Origin: Marinobacter salinisoli
GTDB lineage: Bacteria > Pseudomonadota > Gammaproteobacteria > Pseudomonadales > Oleiphilaceae
Length of the DNA stretch: 64,000 nt
NCBI RefSeq assembly: GCF_017301335.1
Contig: NZ_CP071247.1
Location: 310,001-374,000, forward strand
Reading direction: 5' to 3'
The notes under the pieces are model-generated. The model had not been told where the DNA came from, searched no databases, and saw nothing but the letters and a program-made list of their open reading frames with translations. This document shows positions 27,171 to 36,511 of the stretch, in pieces (within the stretch, counting starts at the first letter, position 1; each line of letters starts with the position of its first letter). A program made the translations under genes and the position numbers.

Positions 27171-28598
27171 TTAGCGCGCTCCGCGATCCCCGGCGAAGGC
27201 GGCATACTCGTCAAGCTCGCTCAGACAATCCTCCAGGAAAGCCTCGGGGTCGCTGAGGACTGCTTCATCGGCCACCACGCCGAACTGAACCTGCCCAGCG
27301 TAGCTGATGATGCTCACCCCCAGCCCGATGCTGCCGGCCTGAGGCACCCAGAACATCTGCTCGGTAATCCGGCAACCAGCGATATAGCGGGGCTCGGGCG
27401 TGCCGGGCACATTGGAAACCACGGCACTGGCCTTACGGTAAAACACCTCGGCCACAGGCCCCCGCCAGGGCTCCGGAATCAGCGAGGCACTGGCCGCCAG
27501 CCCCCAGGCAATGCCCGGCTGCCAGCTTTTTTTCAGGCGCCGGGTTTCGTGCTTGATACGAAACAGGCGCTCCAGCGCACTTTCCCCGTCCACCGGCAGG
27601 GGCACAAACACCGTGCCAAAATAATTGCCCAGCATCCCCGGCTCAGGCTGCAACTCTTCCGGCAGGCGGGTGCGTATGTCCACCGGCACCGCGGCGTGCA
27701 GGGTGGCATCATCCAGTTCGGCTTCGGTCAGCCCCAGCCGGGTGCGAACCGCGGCGGCGACACAACTGAGCAGCACATCATTGATGGTGACATTGGTTGC
27801 TTTCGCCACCGACCGGAAGCGTTCCAGTGGCAGCGGCGATGACCAACGGCAGCATCGGCGTCCCAGCAGCTCCTGCTTGAGATCCGACGGGGTATCTTCG
27901 GCTTCCGCCAGAAACTCGCTGACCTCGTTTACCAGCTTGAGCCCCTGCTGCGCGGTTTTTTCCAGCAGGCGCACGGCATGGTGATACTGACTCCCCTGCC
28001 CGGCGCCGGGCTCGCCGGTGCCGGCGACCGACATCGATGCCTGCTCGCCCGCCACCAGACGATCGAGCCAAACCCGGGCGGCCTCTGCCCAGCGCCCCAG
28101 TTCCGGCACCTCGGGTGCGCCGTATATGGCGGGATGCTGCTGCGGTGACGCAGGGCAAAGGCTACTGAACAGCCCCAGCAATGACAGGCCATCGGCATAG
28201 CAGTGATGCATTCGGAGCAACAGCACGGCGCCACCCTCCGCCCTCGGCGCGAGCCAGAACTTCCAGCGCGGGCGATACAGTGTCAGAGGCTGGTTGAGGC
28301 GGGCGGAAACCCAGTCCTGGAGCTGTTCCGGGGTAAAGCGATCAAGCACCACATCGAGGTGATGTTTGAGATCAAACACCGGATCGGCCTCCCAGTACCA
28401 GGCGGATGTGCGCCGCACCGGCCGGTACCTGAACCGCTCCCAGGCCATCCAGTACACCCGAAGGAACTCGCGCATGCGGGGTGCCGTCAAACCATCGGCC
28501 CGCATCATGACGGTGATGGTCATCGGGTTTTCCGGGCGTTCCAGAGCCAACCAGGCCGAATCGGCAGGCTGCATCAAATGCGAGTGCGGCTGGCTCAA
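27171..28598 (-). CDS. Wax ester synthase / diacylglycerol acyltransferase (WS/DGAT)
   Basis: Transfers an acyl group from acyl-CoA to fatty alcohols (wax esters) or diacylglycerol (triglycerides), forming storage lipid. The active-site motif HHxxxDG is HHCYADG at 131-137, inside LLRMHHCYADGLSLLGL. Other family features are TINDVLLSCVAAAVR and the conserved VVSNVPGTPEP. The length of 475 residues is typical. Marinobacter usually has several paralogues of different activity, so this copy need not be the main one. It is divergent from an alpha/beta hydrolase that may act on related lipids. Confidence 0.93.
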   Translation of the reverse strand: MSQPHSHLMQPADSAWLALERPENPMTITVMMRADGLTAPRMREFLRVYWMAWERFRYRPVRRTSAWYWEADPVFDLKHHLDVVLDRFTPEQLQDWVSARLNQPLTLYRPRWKFWLAPRAEGGAVLLLRMHHCYADGLSLLGLFSSLCPASPQQHPAIYGAPEVPELGRWAEAARVWLDRLVAGEQASMSVAGTGEPGAGQGSQYHHAVRLLEKTAQQGLKLVNEVSEFLAEAEDTPSDLKQELLGRRCCRWSSPLPLERFRSVAKATNVTINDVLLSCVAAAVRTRLGLTEAELDDATLHAAVPVDIRTRLPEELQPEPGMLGNYFGTVFVPLPVDGESALERLFRIKHETRRLKKSWQPGIAWGLAASASLIPEPWRGPVAEVFYRKASAVVSNVPGTPEPRYIAGCRITEQMFWVPQAGSIGLGVSIISYAGQVQFGVVADEAVLSDPEAFLEDCLSELDEYAAFAGDRGAR

Positions 28599-28922
28599 AC
28601 CTGGAAATCCCCGGAAAAGTGAAAAAATGACGAGTGGATCATGGACACCGCATTGTGCCAGACATACTGCAACGGCTCCATAAGCTACTGATGCATAAGC
28701 TTACAGAACACCACAGGGAAATAACCGTTAAATTCTTTACGGAAAACGGACTACAGTGAGAAGGTAAGCCCTGCCGAAACGAGTCATCGGTTGGCTAAGG
28801 AGCAGCGTAAGTAAAGTTCCCAGCGCCAATAACAGTGGCATCGGTTCGGAGTACAACAGGGCCACCAGCAGGTTCCAACTCTAATAACAGACCGATTCCC
28901 ATGCTGGGCAGGAGAACTGATT
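28599..28922. other. Divergent intergenic region between WS/DGAT and hydrolase genes
   Basis: This 324-base stretch holds the promoters of both genes. An eight-base direct repeat, CATAAGCT, occurs at 28679-28686 and 28694-28701, 15 bases apart, which is near 1.5 helical turns and could be a regulator site. Imperfect symmetry CCGT/ACGG flanks an AT-rich core near 28727-28744. No gene or RNA is seen. Confidence 0.4.
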
Positions 28923-29846
28923 ATGAAAGCGAGCCATGTTCGCAAGCTGATCAAACCTATCGACAGCGCCTACTCAGAAATGTTTTCTGGCAGGGTCTTC
29001 CGCGTTGGCGAGGGCGCCGTCTCAGTCCGCAATCACAGCGGCCGGGCCGAACAGACAGTCATTGGCGTACATGGCTTTCTAGAGAACCACTGCTACTTCA
29101 CCCAAGCCTACGAGGGTGCGACCACCGAACTGATCCTGCTTACCTGCAGCAACTACCATATCCCGGTGAACGGCGTGACCCCGGAAAAACCCGGCTGGGC
29201 GGTGCCCATCAAGCATCTGGAGGGCACCATCGAATACGACGCCGCCATCCTGAACCAGACCCTGGCCAATCTGCCCACCACCCGCAACATCCGCATCCAC
29301 GGGCACTCCCGGGGTGGGGCGGTGATCCTGGAAGCGATCAAACAGTGGCCAGAACTGTACGACGATGTCGAAATAGTGCTGGAAGCGCCGGTGCTGCCGG
29401 AGGGCAAACTACACGCGCTGGTCACCACCCTGCTGGAACCGGTCAGCCATGGCATGTGGCCCTGGGTCGTCCGGCTGATCAACAGCGCGCCGTCCTCGGC
29501 GTATGGCCAGACCTTTTTCGGCAAGATGAATCCGCGCAAAAAACAACTGCTGAGCAGCCTGTTTTCGGCCACCAAGGATCACCTGACCATCGTTCGTAAT
29601 ATCGAGAACATCATGGACTGGATGCTCCGCACCGATACCAGCGTCTACAACCACGTGCGTCACGGCACATTCCTGATTCCCGAGGTCGACCGCATACTGG
29701 ATCGCAACGCCATGCTGGCCAGCGCCCGCAAGAGCCCGACCACCATGCGCATCGTGGAAACCGATGCCCCGAGCCATTTCATCACGCTCGACAGTAAAGA
29801 CTGGATTCCCGGGTTCGAGACCCTGCCCGCAGCCAGCCAGGGCTAG
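28923..29846 (+). CDS. Alpha/beta hydrolase (putative lipase/esterase)
   Basis: A 307-residue cytoplasmic protein with no signal peptide; AGGAGA precedes the ATG. The nucleophile elbow is GHSRGG with Ser129; the oxyanion loop is HGF at 50-52 (VIGVHGFLENH). The likely catalytic His is in the C-terminal APSHFITLD. It faces a WS/DGAT gene across a shared upstream region, so a role in storage-lipid or ester turnover is a reasonable guess. The substrate is not shown by the sequence. Confidence 0.8.
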   Translation: MKASHVRKLIKPIDSAYSEMFSGRVFRVGEGAVSVRNHSGRAEQTVIGVHGFLENHCYFTQAYEGATTELILLTCSNYHIPVNGVTPEKPGWAVPIKHLEGTIEYDAAILNQTLANLPTTRNIRIHGHSRGGAVILEAIKQWPELYDDVEIVLEAPVLPEGKLHALVTTLLEPVSHGMWPWVVRLINSAPSSAYGQTFFGKMNPRKKQLLSSLFSATKDHLTIVRNIENIMDWMLRTDTSVYNHVRHGTFLIPEVDRILDRNAMLASARKSPTTMRIVETDAPSHFITLDSKDWIPGFETLPAASQG

Positions 29847-29912
29847 CATTACCGTTTTGCTTCGTTACACTAGCCGCCGTTATCAACGACGCATTATACG
29901 GAGCAGGACACC

Positions 29913-30662
29913 ATGTACCGCGAGCGCCTTGTCACCACCCCCGTTACTACCGACAGCGCTCGCCGGCTCCAGCGCCTGCTGCTGGACTACCACGACTTCC
30001 GTCAGCATAAGAAGCAGCATCCGCTGCTGAGCGACTCCTTCCGGGTCACCGACTGGCAGGCGCAGCGCCTGAAAGCCACCCACCGCGATCTGTACGAACA
30101 CCCGGGCTACCACATCGGCCTGGAGTTCCTGCTGACCGACCTCTACGCCCCAACCTCCATGACTCAGAGGGACGATAACGTCGACCGGGTCTTTCCAAAG
30201 ATGGTGAAGTGGCTGCCGGAGCGCCAGCTGGACACCTTTGCCGGGCTCGTCGAACTGAACCTTGTCACCCAGCAACTGGATCTGGAACTGACCGAACAAC
30301 TCGAAGCCCTCGGCCGGCTGTCGGCGCCGCTCGCCGAGGAAGACTACTGCGGGGCCTATCGCCAGAGCCGCCAGCTTGGACAACGGAAACGCCAGATCGA
30401 ACTGGTCGAACAGGTTGGCCTGCAACTGGAACGCTACGTGCGCAACCGCAGCCTGGGCTGGCTGTTGTCGATCGGCAAGGCACCCGCCGAGATGGCCGGC
30501 CTGGAGGATTTACACAACTTCCTGCATCGGGGCTACAGCGCGTTCCGCCAGATGGATAACGTCGAAACGCTGATTCTGAGATTGGTTCGCCGGGAAGCAC
30601 GGGTGATGGAGAATATCCTGCAGGGCCACCCGAACCCGTTCACACTGCCGGGCGACCTCTGA
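29913..30662 (+). CDS. FFLEELY-motif-like hypothetical protein
   Basis: A 249-residue soluble, mostly helical protein. The segment GLEFLLTDLYAP (about residues 69-80) resembles the motif used to name the FFLEELY protein group in gammaproteobacteria; this is from memory. No catalytic residues or cofactor motifs are evident. GGAG precedes the ATG. It follows the hydrolase after 66 bases on the same strand and could be in its operon. Function is unknown. Confidence 0.7.
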   Translation: MYRERLVTTPVTTDSARRLQRLLLDYHDFRQHKKQHPLLSDSFRVTDWQAQRLKATHRDLYEHPGYHIGLEFLLTDLYAPTSMTQRDDNVDRVFPKMVKWLPERQLDTFAGLVELNLVTQQLDLELTEQLEALGRLSAPLAEEDYCGAYRQSRQLGQRKRQIELVEQVGLQLERYVRNRSLGWLLSIGKAPAEMAGLEDLHNFLHRGYSAFRQMDNVETLILRLVRREARVMENILQGHPNPFTLPGDL

Positions 30663-30688
30663 GAAGGAACGGCGGGCGCCGATCAGGA

Positions 30689-30967
30689 TCAGACCTGAAT
30701 AATCTGATCCAGCTGTGAGTTGATTTCCTGCTCGATCCGGGACTTGAACGGCCGAAGCAACATGCCGAGCTCAAGGTGCACATGCAGATCCGATGGACTG
30801 ATGTTCAGGTGCCCCTTAACGCCACTGCGCTTGAACTCCATCACGTCGCCGTCCCACCGGTAATTCACGTCAAACTGCTGGGACAAATCCTGCGCCAGGG
30901 TTTCGGCCACCTCTCGGGCGTGCTCGCGATCCAGAGCGTGCGGACGATGAACGTCGATAACGGACAT
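30689..30967 (-). CDS. Polyhydroxyalkanoic acid system family protein
   Basis: A 92-residue protein matching the small family named for its occurrence near PHA granule genes (PHA_gran_rgn). Typical features are IDVHRPHALDREHAREVAE at the N-terminus, YRWDGDVMEFKRSGVKGHL in the middle, and a C-terminal helix (SRIEQEINSQLDQ). No PHA synthase or phasin gene is present in the window. It is divergent from ubiE. Confidence 0.8.
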   Translation of the reverse strand: MSVIDVHRPHALDREHAREVAETLAQDLSQQFDVNYRWDGDVMEFKRSGVKGHLNISPSDLHVHLELGMLLRPFKSRIEQEINSQLDQIIQV

Positions 30968-31082
30968 AGGTCGAATTTCTCTCGCAAAATAGTCGGAATG
31001 TAAGTGTAAGGCCGGTTTAAACTTGTAGCCACCCCCTCAGCCGTTAGAATACGGGGTTTGGACATCTGACAGGATAGTTTTC

Positions 31083-31874
31083 ATGAGTGAGCAGCAACCG
31101 CAAGGCAATCAGGTCCAGACATCCGGGGAACCGACCGACCTCACCCATTTCGGCTACAGCAATGTGCCCAAGAGCCAGAAAGCGGGCCGGGTCGCGGAGG
31201 TCTTCCACAACGTTGCCGGCAAGTACGACCTCATGAACGATCTGATGTCCATGGGCATTCACCGGCTCTGGAAGCGGTTCACCATCGAACTGTCGGGTGT
31301 GCGCCCCGGCCATCAGGTGCTGGACATTGCCGGCGGGACCGGCGACCTGACCATGAAGTTTTCTGATCTCGTCGGCCCGACCGGCAAGGTGGTGCTGGCC
31401 GACATCAATGCCTCCATGCTGCAGGTGGGTCGCGGGCGCCTCACCGACCGGGGCTATGCCGGCAACATCGAATACGTGCAGGCCGATGCCGAACACCTGC
31501 CATTCCCGGACAACACCTTCAACGCGGTCTCCATCGCCTTTGGCCTGCGCAACGTGACCGACAAGGACCAGGCCCTGCGGGACATGGCCCGGGTGCTGAA
31601 GCCCGGCGGCAAGCTGATGGTTCTGGAGTTTTCCAAGCCCAGCAACCCGCTGCTGAGCAAAGTCTACGACGCCTACTCGTTCAATGCCCTGCCGCTGATG
31701 GGCCAGGTGATTGCCGGAGACAGCGAAAGCTACAAGTACCTGGCCGAATCGATCCGCATGCATCCAGACCAGGACACGCTCAAGGGCATGATGGAAAATG
31801 CCGGGCTGGTGAACTGCAAGTACTACAACATGACCGGCGGCATCGTCGCACTGCACGTGGGAATCAAGCCCTGA
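31083..31874 (+). CDS. ubiE: Demethylmenaquinone/ubiquinone C-methyltransferase
   Basis: SAM-dependent methyltransferase for the C-methylation step of ubiquinone synthesis. Motif I is [13 protein letters not shown], and the family signatures are [18 protein letters not shown] and [20 protein letters not shown]. The 263-residue length fits. First gene of the ubiE-ubiJ-ubiB operon; its stop overlaps the next start by one base (TGATG). Confidence 0.97.
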   Translation: MSEQQPQGNQVQTSGEPTDLTHFGYSNVPKSQKAGRVAEVFHNVAGKYDLMNDLMSMGIHRLWKRFTIELSGVRPGHQVLDIAGGTGDLTMKFSDLVGPTGKVVLADINASMLQVGRGRLTDRGYAGNIEYVQADAEHLPFPDNTFNAVSIAFGLRNVTDKDQALRDMARVLKPGGKLMVLEFSKPSNPLLSKVYDAYSFNALPLMGQVIAGDSESYKYLAESIRMHPDQDTLKGMMENAGLVNCKYYNMTGGIVALHVGIKP

Positions 31875-32515
31875 TGTTTCCCGGCCCCACGCTGCTGTCA
31901 GCTGTATCGGCCATTGTCGAGGGTGCGCTGAACCAGACACTCGAACTGGACCCGGCGGGGCGTGCGGCGCTGCTCGATGCCCTGACCGGACCGGTGAATA
32001 TCCAGGTCTCCGCTCCCGTGCCACTTACCTATTGCCTGTCGCGCACAGGGGAGCGGGTCAGCGTCAGCAGTCAGCCCGCTGAACAGCCTGCACTCAGCAT
32101 CAGCGGCAAACCGATCGCGTTTACTGCCCTCGCCATCGGTGATGACAAGGTGTTCAGTGATGGCCGGCTGACGGTCAGCGGCGACATGGGCCTGGCGCAT
32201 CAGGTGCAGCGCGCCCTGCACCAGCTCAACCCGGACTGGGAAGCTGCCATGGCCCGCTACCTGGGCGATGTGCCCGCCCATTTGATCGGCAAGCGCATCC
32301 GCCAGGCCGTCGCCTGGAGCCGGAATGCATTCGCCATGCTGAACGCCAATATTGAGGAATACATCCACGAGGAAAGCCGAAGTCTGCCCGGACGCCGGGA
32401 ACTGGAAGCCACCTTCGAGGACATTGATCAGCTGCACCTGCGCACCGAGCGACTGGAAGCGCGCCTGAACCAGCTCGACCATCAAGCGGATACTGACCAA
32501 CCGGAGACCCCGTGA
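31874..32515 (+). CDS. ubiJ: Ubiquinone biosynthesis accessory factor UbiJ
   Basis: SCP2-like lipid-binding protein that, with UbiK, organises the soluble ubiquinone synthesis complex and binds its lipid intermediates. The SCP2 domain covers about residues 20-130 ([39 protein letters not shown]), followed by a C-terminal coiled coil ([19 protein letters not shown]). Position between ubiE and ubiB is as in E. coli and Pseudomonas. It overlaps ubiB by four bases (GTGA). Confidence 0.93.
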   Translation: MFPGPTLLSAVSAIVEGALNQTLELDPAGRAALLDALTGPVNIQVSAPVPLTYCLSRTGERVSVSSQPAEQPALSISGKPIAFTALAIGDDKVFSDGRLTVSGDMGLAHQVQRALHQLNPDWEAAMARYLGDVPAHLIGKRIRQAVAWSRNAFAMLNANIEEYIHEESRSLPGRRELEATFEDIDQLHLRTERLEARLNQLDHQADTDQPETP

Positions 32516-34155
32516 CCCGCCTGCAACGCCTGTTCCGAATTGCCTGGGTATTCTGCCGCTACCGGCTGGATACGTTTTTACCCCTGGCGGAACTACCTGC
32601 ACCACTCAAGGTCGTGTTCCTGCTGGCACCCTGGCACCTGTTTCCCCAGCCCAAGCTCAGCCGGGGTGACCGTCTGCGACTGGCACTGGAAGAACTGGGT
32701 CCGGTCTTCGTCAAGTTCGGGCAAATTCTTTCTACCCGGCGTGACTTGCTGCCAGACGACATGGCGGAGTCCCTGAAGCAGCTCCAGGACCGGGTTCCGC
32801 CGTTTTCCAGTGACCTGGCCCGGAAGATCATCGAAACCTCCCTCGGCGCACCGGTGTCCGACCTGTTTCTCGAGTTCACCTCGGACCCGATCGCCTCGGC
32901 GTCGGTGGCACAGGTACACGGCGCCACGTTGCCCTCGGGCCGTAAGGTGGTCGTCAAGGTACTGCGCCCAGGGATCGAGAAAGTCATCCGTCAGGATCTC
33001 GCCCTGATGTATCTGATGGCGGGGCTGCTGGAAAAGTACTGGTCCGAAGGCAAGCGCCTGCACCCGGTCGAAGTGGTCGCCGACTACGACAGCACCATTC
33101 ACGACGAGCTGGACCTGCAGCGCGAGGCCGCCAACGCCAGCCAGTTACGGCGTAATTTCGAGGCGTCATCGCTGATCTACATCCCGGCCATCGACTGGGA
33201 TTACACCCGCAAATCGGTGCTGGTCATGGAGCGTATTCACGGCATTCCCATTGCCGATGTGGCCGCGCTCAATGCCGCCGGGGTCGATATGAAAGTGCTG
33301 GCCGAGAAAGGCGTCGAGATTTTCTTCACCCAGGTGTTCCGGGACAGCTTTTTCCATGCCGACATGCATCCGGGCAACATTTTCGTGGACACCAGTAACC
33401 CCGCCGACCCCAAATACATCGCCATCGATTTCGGTATCGTCGGTACCCTGGCACCGGACGACCAGAGCTACCTCGCCCGCAACCTGCTGGCCTTTTTCCG
33501 GCGCGATTACCGCCAGGTCGCCGAGCTGCATATTCAGTCCGGCTGGGTGCCGCCGGATACCCGGGTGAACGAATTCGAAGCCGCCATCCGTACCGTGTGC
33601 GAGCCGATCTTTGAACGGCCCCTGAAGGACATCTCCTTCGGACACTTCCTGCTGCGCCTGTTCCAGACCGCCCGCCGCTTTAATATGGAAGTGCAGCCCC
33701 AGCTGGTGTTGCTGCAAAAGACCCTTCTGAATGTCGAAGGCCTCGGGCGCCAGCTCTACCCGGATCTGGATCTGTGGAGCACCGCTCAGCCGTTCCTGGA
33801 AAACTGGATGCGCAAGCGCATCGGTCCCGCCGGGCTGTTCAAGTCGCTGCAGAGTCACTTGCCGTCCTGGCTGGAGCAATCCCCGGAAATGCCCCAACTG
33901 GTGCACGATGCACTGCTTCAACTGCGTCAGGCGGGGCCCACCGAACAACAGAATCAGGCTACACTTGAACTGCTCCGGGAGCAGCAACAACGCACCGAAC
34001 GTCGCTGGCGACGCGGGTTGATTGCCACCGCGCTGGTCGCTGCTGCGGTGCTCGGCACCCTGCCTGAAGCCCGCACCTGGGTGGAACAGACTCCGGTCTG
34101 GAGCTGGGGCTTGCTGGCGGCGGCGGGTCTGGTCGTTCTGCGTGGTAGCCGTTAA
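32512..34155 (+). CDS. ubiB: Ubiquinone biosynthesis protein UbiB (ABC1/ADCK kinase-like ATPase)
   Basis: Membrane-bound atypical kinase-like protein needed for ubiquinone synthesis. The start is GTG at 32512, overlapping ubiJ. The KxGQ motif is in [20 protein letters not shown], the Ala-rich nucleotide loop in [12 protein letters not shown], and the catalytic and metal segments in [13 protein letters not shown] and AIDFGIVG. Two C-terminal hydrophobic segments (about 500-545) anchor it in the inner membrane. The 547-residue length is typical. Confidence 0.96.
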   Translation: MTRLQRLFRIAWVFCRYRLDTFLPLAELPAPLKVVFLLAPWHLFPQPKLSRGDRLRLALEELGPVFVKFGQILSTRRDLLPDDMAESLKQLQDRVPPFSSDLARKIIETSLGAPVSDLFLEFTSDPIASASVAQVHGATLPSGRKVVVKVLRPGIEKVIRQDLALMYLMAGLLEKYWSEGKRLHPVEVVADYDSTIHDELDLQREAANASQLRRNFEASSLIYIPAIDWDYTRKSVLVMERIHGIPIADVAALNAAGVDMKVLAEKGVEIFFTQVFRDSFFHADMHPGNIFVDTSNPADPKYIAIDFGIVGTLAPDDQSYLARNLLAFFRRDYRQVAELHIQSGWVPPDTRVNEFEAAIRTVCEPIFERPLKDISFGHFLLRLFQTARRFNMEVQPQLVLLQKTLLNVEGLGRQLYPDLDLWSTAQPFLENWMRKRIGPAGLFKSLQSHLPSWLEQSPEMPQLVHDALLQLRQAGPTEQQNQATLELLREQQQRTERRWRRGLIATALVAAAVLGTLPEARTWVEQTPVWSWGLLAAAGLVVLRGSR

Positions 34156-34173
34156 TGAACTGGCTCAGGATTC

Positions 34174-34596
34174 ATGGAAATGAAAGATTCTCCCGATAAC
34201 GTCAACACCACTGACTGGCTGGACGCAATTCGCTGGAACGACGATGGCCTGGTTCCGGCCATCGCCCAGGACGCCGACAACGGCGATATTCTGATGATGG
34301 CCTGGATGAACCGGGAATCCCTGCGCCTGACCGCAGAAGAAGGCCAGGCAGTCTACTGGTCCCGTTCGCGGGGCAAACTGTGGCGCAAGGGCGAGAGTTC
34401 CGGCCACCAGCAGCTGGTCCGAGACATCCGGCTGGACTGCGATGAGGATGTCATCCTGCTGAAAGTGGAACAGAAAGGTGGTATTGCCTGTCACACTGGC
34501 CGCAGGAGCTGTTTTTACCGCACCCTCGACGAGGGTCAGTGGGTCAGCGCGGAGCCGGTCATCAAGGAACCCGAAGCCATCTACGGCAAATCATAA
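34174..34596 (+). CDS. hisI: Phosphoribosyl-AMP cyclohydrolase
   Basis: Third step of histidine synthesis: opens the purine ring of phosphoribosyl-AMP. Family signatures are [31 protein letters not shown] and the metal- and zinc-binding [14 protein letters not shown] followed by [13 protein letters not shown]. The 140-residue monofunctional form is encoded separately from hisE, 12 bases downstream. Confidence 0.96.
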   Translation: MEMKDSPDNVNTTDWLDAIRWNDDGLVPAIAQDADNGDILMMAWMNRESLRLTAEEGQAVYWSRSRGKLWRKGESSGHQQLVRDIRLDCDEDVILLKVEQKGGIACHTGRRSCFYRTLDEGQWVSAEPVIKEPEAIYGKS

Positions 34597-34608
34597 GGAG
34601 CACAGACG

Positions 34609-34941
34609 TTGAGTGACGTACTGGAACAATTGGCCGAGGTTCTGGAGCAGCGTAAAACCGCCGACCCGGATACCTCCTACGTGGCCAGCCTGCACGCCAA
34701 GGGCCTGAACAAGATCCTTGAGAAAGTTGGCGAAGAGTGCACAGAAACCCTTCTGGCCGCCAAAGACGCCGAACAGTCCGGCGACACCTCAGAGCTGGTC
34801 TATGAAACCGCCGACCTGTGGTTTCACACGCTGGTGATGCTGTCCCGCCTCGGACTCGGCCCCAGGGCTATTACCGAAGAACTGGCGCGGCGCTTCGATC
34901 TGTCCGGGCTGGAAGAGAAGGCCGCACGGAAAAGTCAGTAA
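34609..34941 (+). CDS. hisE: Phosphoribosyl-ATP pyrophosphatase
   Basis: Second step of histidine synthesis. The start is a TTG at 34609 with AAGGAG eight bases upstream, and no ATG is available near the N-terminus. Features are [20 protein letters not shown] and the metal-binding [12 protein letters not shown] plus [14 protein letters not shown], typical of all-alpha NTP pyrophosphatases. Length 110 residues. Confidence 0.95.
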   Translation: MSDVLEQLAEVLEQRKTADPDTSYVASLHAKGLNKILEKVGEECTETLLAAKDAEQSGDTSELVYETADLWFHTLVMLSRLGLGPRAITEELARRFDLSGLEEKAARKSQ

Positions 34942-34951
34942 TTACAAACGT

Positions 34952-34976
34952 GTTACCAGCCCGCCAATCTGGTAAC
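34952..34976. repeat. Inverted repeat between hisE and tatA
   Basis: GTTACCAG (34952-34959) and CTGGTAAC (34969-34976) form a perfect 8-bp palindrome with a 9-base spacer. No T-run follows, and a CATAAT -10-like hexamer starts at 34980. It could be a hisE transcript end or an operator for the tat promoter. Confidence 0.5.
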
Positions 34977-35019
34977 GTGCCATAATAAAAGGCAGAAACC
35001 TTAACGCGAGGGTCCCGTG

Positions 35020-35253
35020 ATGGGTATCAGTATCTGGCAACTCCTAATCGTACTCGGCATTGTCGTCCTTTTATTCGGAACCAAGAAACTGCGCAACATC
35101 GGCAGTGACCTTGGTGGCGCCATTCGTGGTTTCAAGAAATCCATGAGTGAAGAGGAGAGCAAACCGTCCGATCCAGATTCACTGGAAGAGAACGCTCCGC
35201 CTCAGCAGCAGGCCAAAGCGGAAGACAAGCCACGGGACCAGTCCCACAGCTGA
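35020..35253 (+). CDS. tatA: Twin-arginine translocase subunit TatA
   Basis: Pore-forming component of the Tat system, which exports folded proteins such as the SorA-like enzyme in this window. The N-terminal membrane helix is [20 protein letters not shown], followed by the conserved hinge and amphipathic helix [20 protein letters not shown] and an acidic polar tail. The ATG at 35020 follows GAGGG; a GTG codon just before it is not needed. Length 77 residues. Confidence 0.96.
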   Translation: MGISIWQLLIVLGIVVLLFGTKKLRNIGSDLGGAIRGFKKSMSEEESKPSDPDSLEENAPPQQQAKAEDKPRDQSHS

Positions 35254-35264
35254 GACCAGGCTGA

Positions 35265-35732
35265 ATGTTCGATATTGGCTTTCTGGAGCTGCTCATTTGC
35301 GCAGTCATTGCCCTGCTCGTGCTGGGCCCTGAGCGTCTGCCCACTGCGGCCCGGGCCGCGGGCCGCTGGATCGGTGCCGCGCGCCGCATGGTGGGTCAGT
35401 TCACCTCCGAACTGGACCGCCAGCTAAAGGCCGACGAGCTGCGCGAAGAGCTTCGCAAAGCCGGCGATGTGGGCCTGGACGATGTTCAGAAAACCGTGCG
35501 CGACGCCCTCGACGAAGCCAAGCAGTACGAACACATGATTCTGCCGGACAGCAAGACCGAAGCGCCGCGCCCGGCTCCGGCCACCCGGAGGTCGGCAAGT
35601 CAGGCATCGGATCAGCCTCTGGCGCCGCCGGCCAGCCCGACGCAACGGGACCCTGAACCCAGCCAATCACCGGAACCCGGCAACACGGCTTCGCCCGGCT
35701 CCGAGCCCGGATCTTCGGATAAGCATTCATGA
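35265..35732 (+). CDS. tatB: Twin-arginine translocase subunit TatB
   Basis: Forms the Tat substrate receptor with TatC. The N-terminal MFDIGFLELLICAVIALLVL followed by GPERLP is diagnostic, then a long amphipathic helix (ARRMVGQFTSELDRQLKADE). The C-terminal 50 residues are Pro/Ser/Ala-rich and disordered. It overlaps tatC by four bases. Confidence 0.96.
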   Translation: MFDIGFLELLICAVIALLVLGPERLPTAARAAGRWIGAARRMVGQFTSELDRQLKADELREELRKAGDVGLDDVQKTVRDALDEAKQYEHMILPDSKTEAPRPAPATRRSASQASDQPLAPPASPTQRDPEPSQSPEPGNTASPGSEPGSSDKHS

Positions 35733-36511
35733 CAGCCAAGCCAGACGGCAAACACACCCCTGAACAATCGGAAATGCCACTGGTTGAGCACCTGCTGGAA
35801 CTGCGCAGCCGCCTGCTGAAAATGACGCTGGCGGTGGTAGTCTGCTTCGCGGTGATTTACCCATTCGCGAACCCGCTGTACCTCTGGATATCCGACCCGC
35901 TGCGCGAACTGCTGCCGGTTGGGCAGACCATGATCGCCACCGACGTCACCTCCCCCTTCTTCGCGCCGCTGAAACTGGCGCTGGTGCTGTCGGTGTTTGT
36001 TGCGATTCCGTTCATCCTCTACCAGATCTGGAGTTTTGTGGCGCCGGGCCTGTATGCCCACGAAAAGCGGTTGGCGTTCCCCCTGCTGTTTACCTCGGTG
36101 ATTCTGTTCTACGCCGGCGCGGCTTTTGCCTATTACGTGGTCTTCCCGCTGGTATTTGGCTTCTTCACCGCTATCGGCCCGGACGGAATTGTCGAGCTTC
36201 CGGACATCACCAGCTATCTCAATTTCGTGCTGAAGATGTTCTTCGCCTTTGGTGTCGCGTTCGAGATTCCGGTTGCCACCGTGCTCCTGATCCTTACCGG
36301 CGCCACCACCCCCGACAGCCTCGCCGCCAAACGGCCCTATGTGGTCGTGGCCTGCTTCATCATCGGGATGTTGCTAACGCCGCCGGACATTATCTCCCAA
36401 ACCCTGCTCGCCGTTCCCATGTGGATACTGTTCGAATTCGGCATCCTGTTCGGCCGCCTGGCCAAGCGCGAAGTCACCGACCCGAATGCGGACGAGCCCA
36501 GCGGTCAATGA
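35729..36511 (+). CDS. tatC: Twin-arginine translocase subunit TatC
   Basis: Polytopic (six-helix) core of the Tat receptor. The N-terminal MPLVEHLLELRSRLLK signature and the periplasmic FEIPVATVLLILTGATTP segment are typical. The 260-residue length fits. It overlaps rsmE by four bases (ATGA), extending the operon. Confidence 0.97.
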   Translation: MTAKPDGKHTPEQSEMPLVEHLLELRSRLLKMTLAVVVCFAVIYPFANPLYLWISDPLRELLPVGQTMIATDVTSPFFAPLKLALVLSVFVAIPFILYQIWSFVAPGLYAHEKRLAFPLLFTSVILFYAGAAFAYYVVFPLVFGFFTAIGPDGIVELPDITSYLNFVLKMFFAFGVAFEIPVATVLLILTGATTPDSLAAKRPYVVVACFIIGMLLTPPDIISQTLLAVPMWILFEFGILFGRLAKREVTDPNADEPSGQ

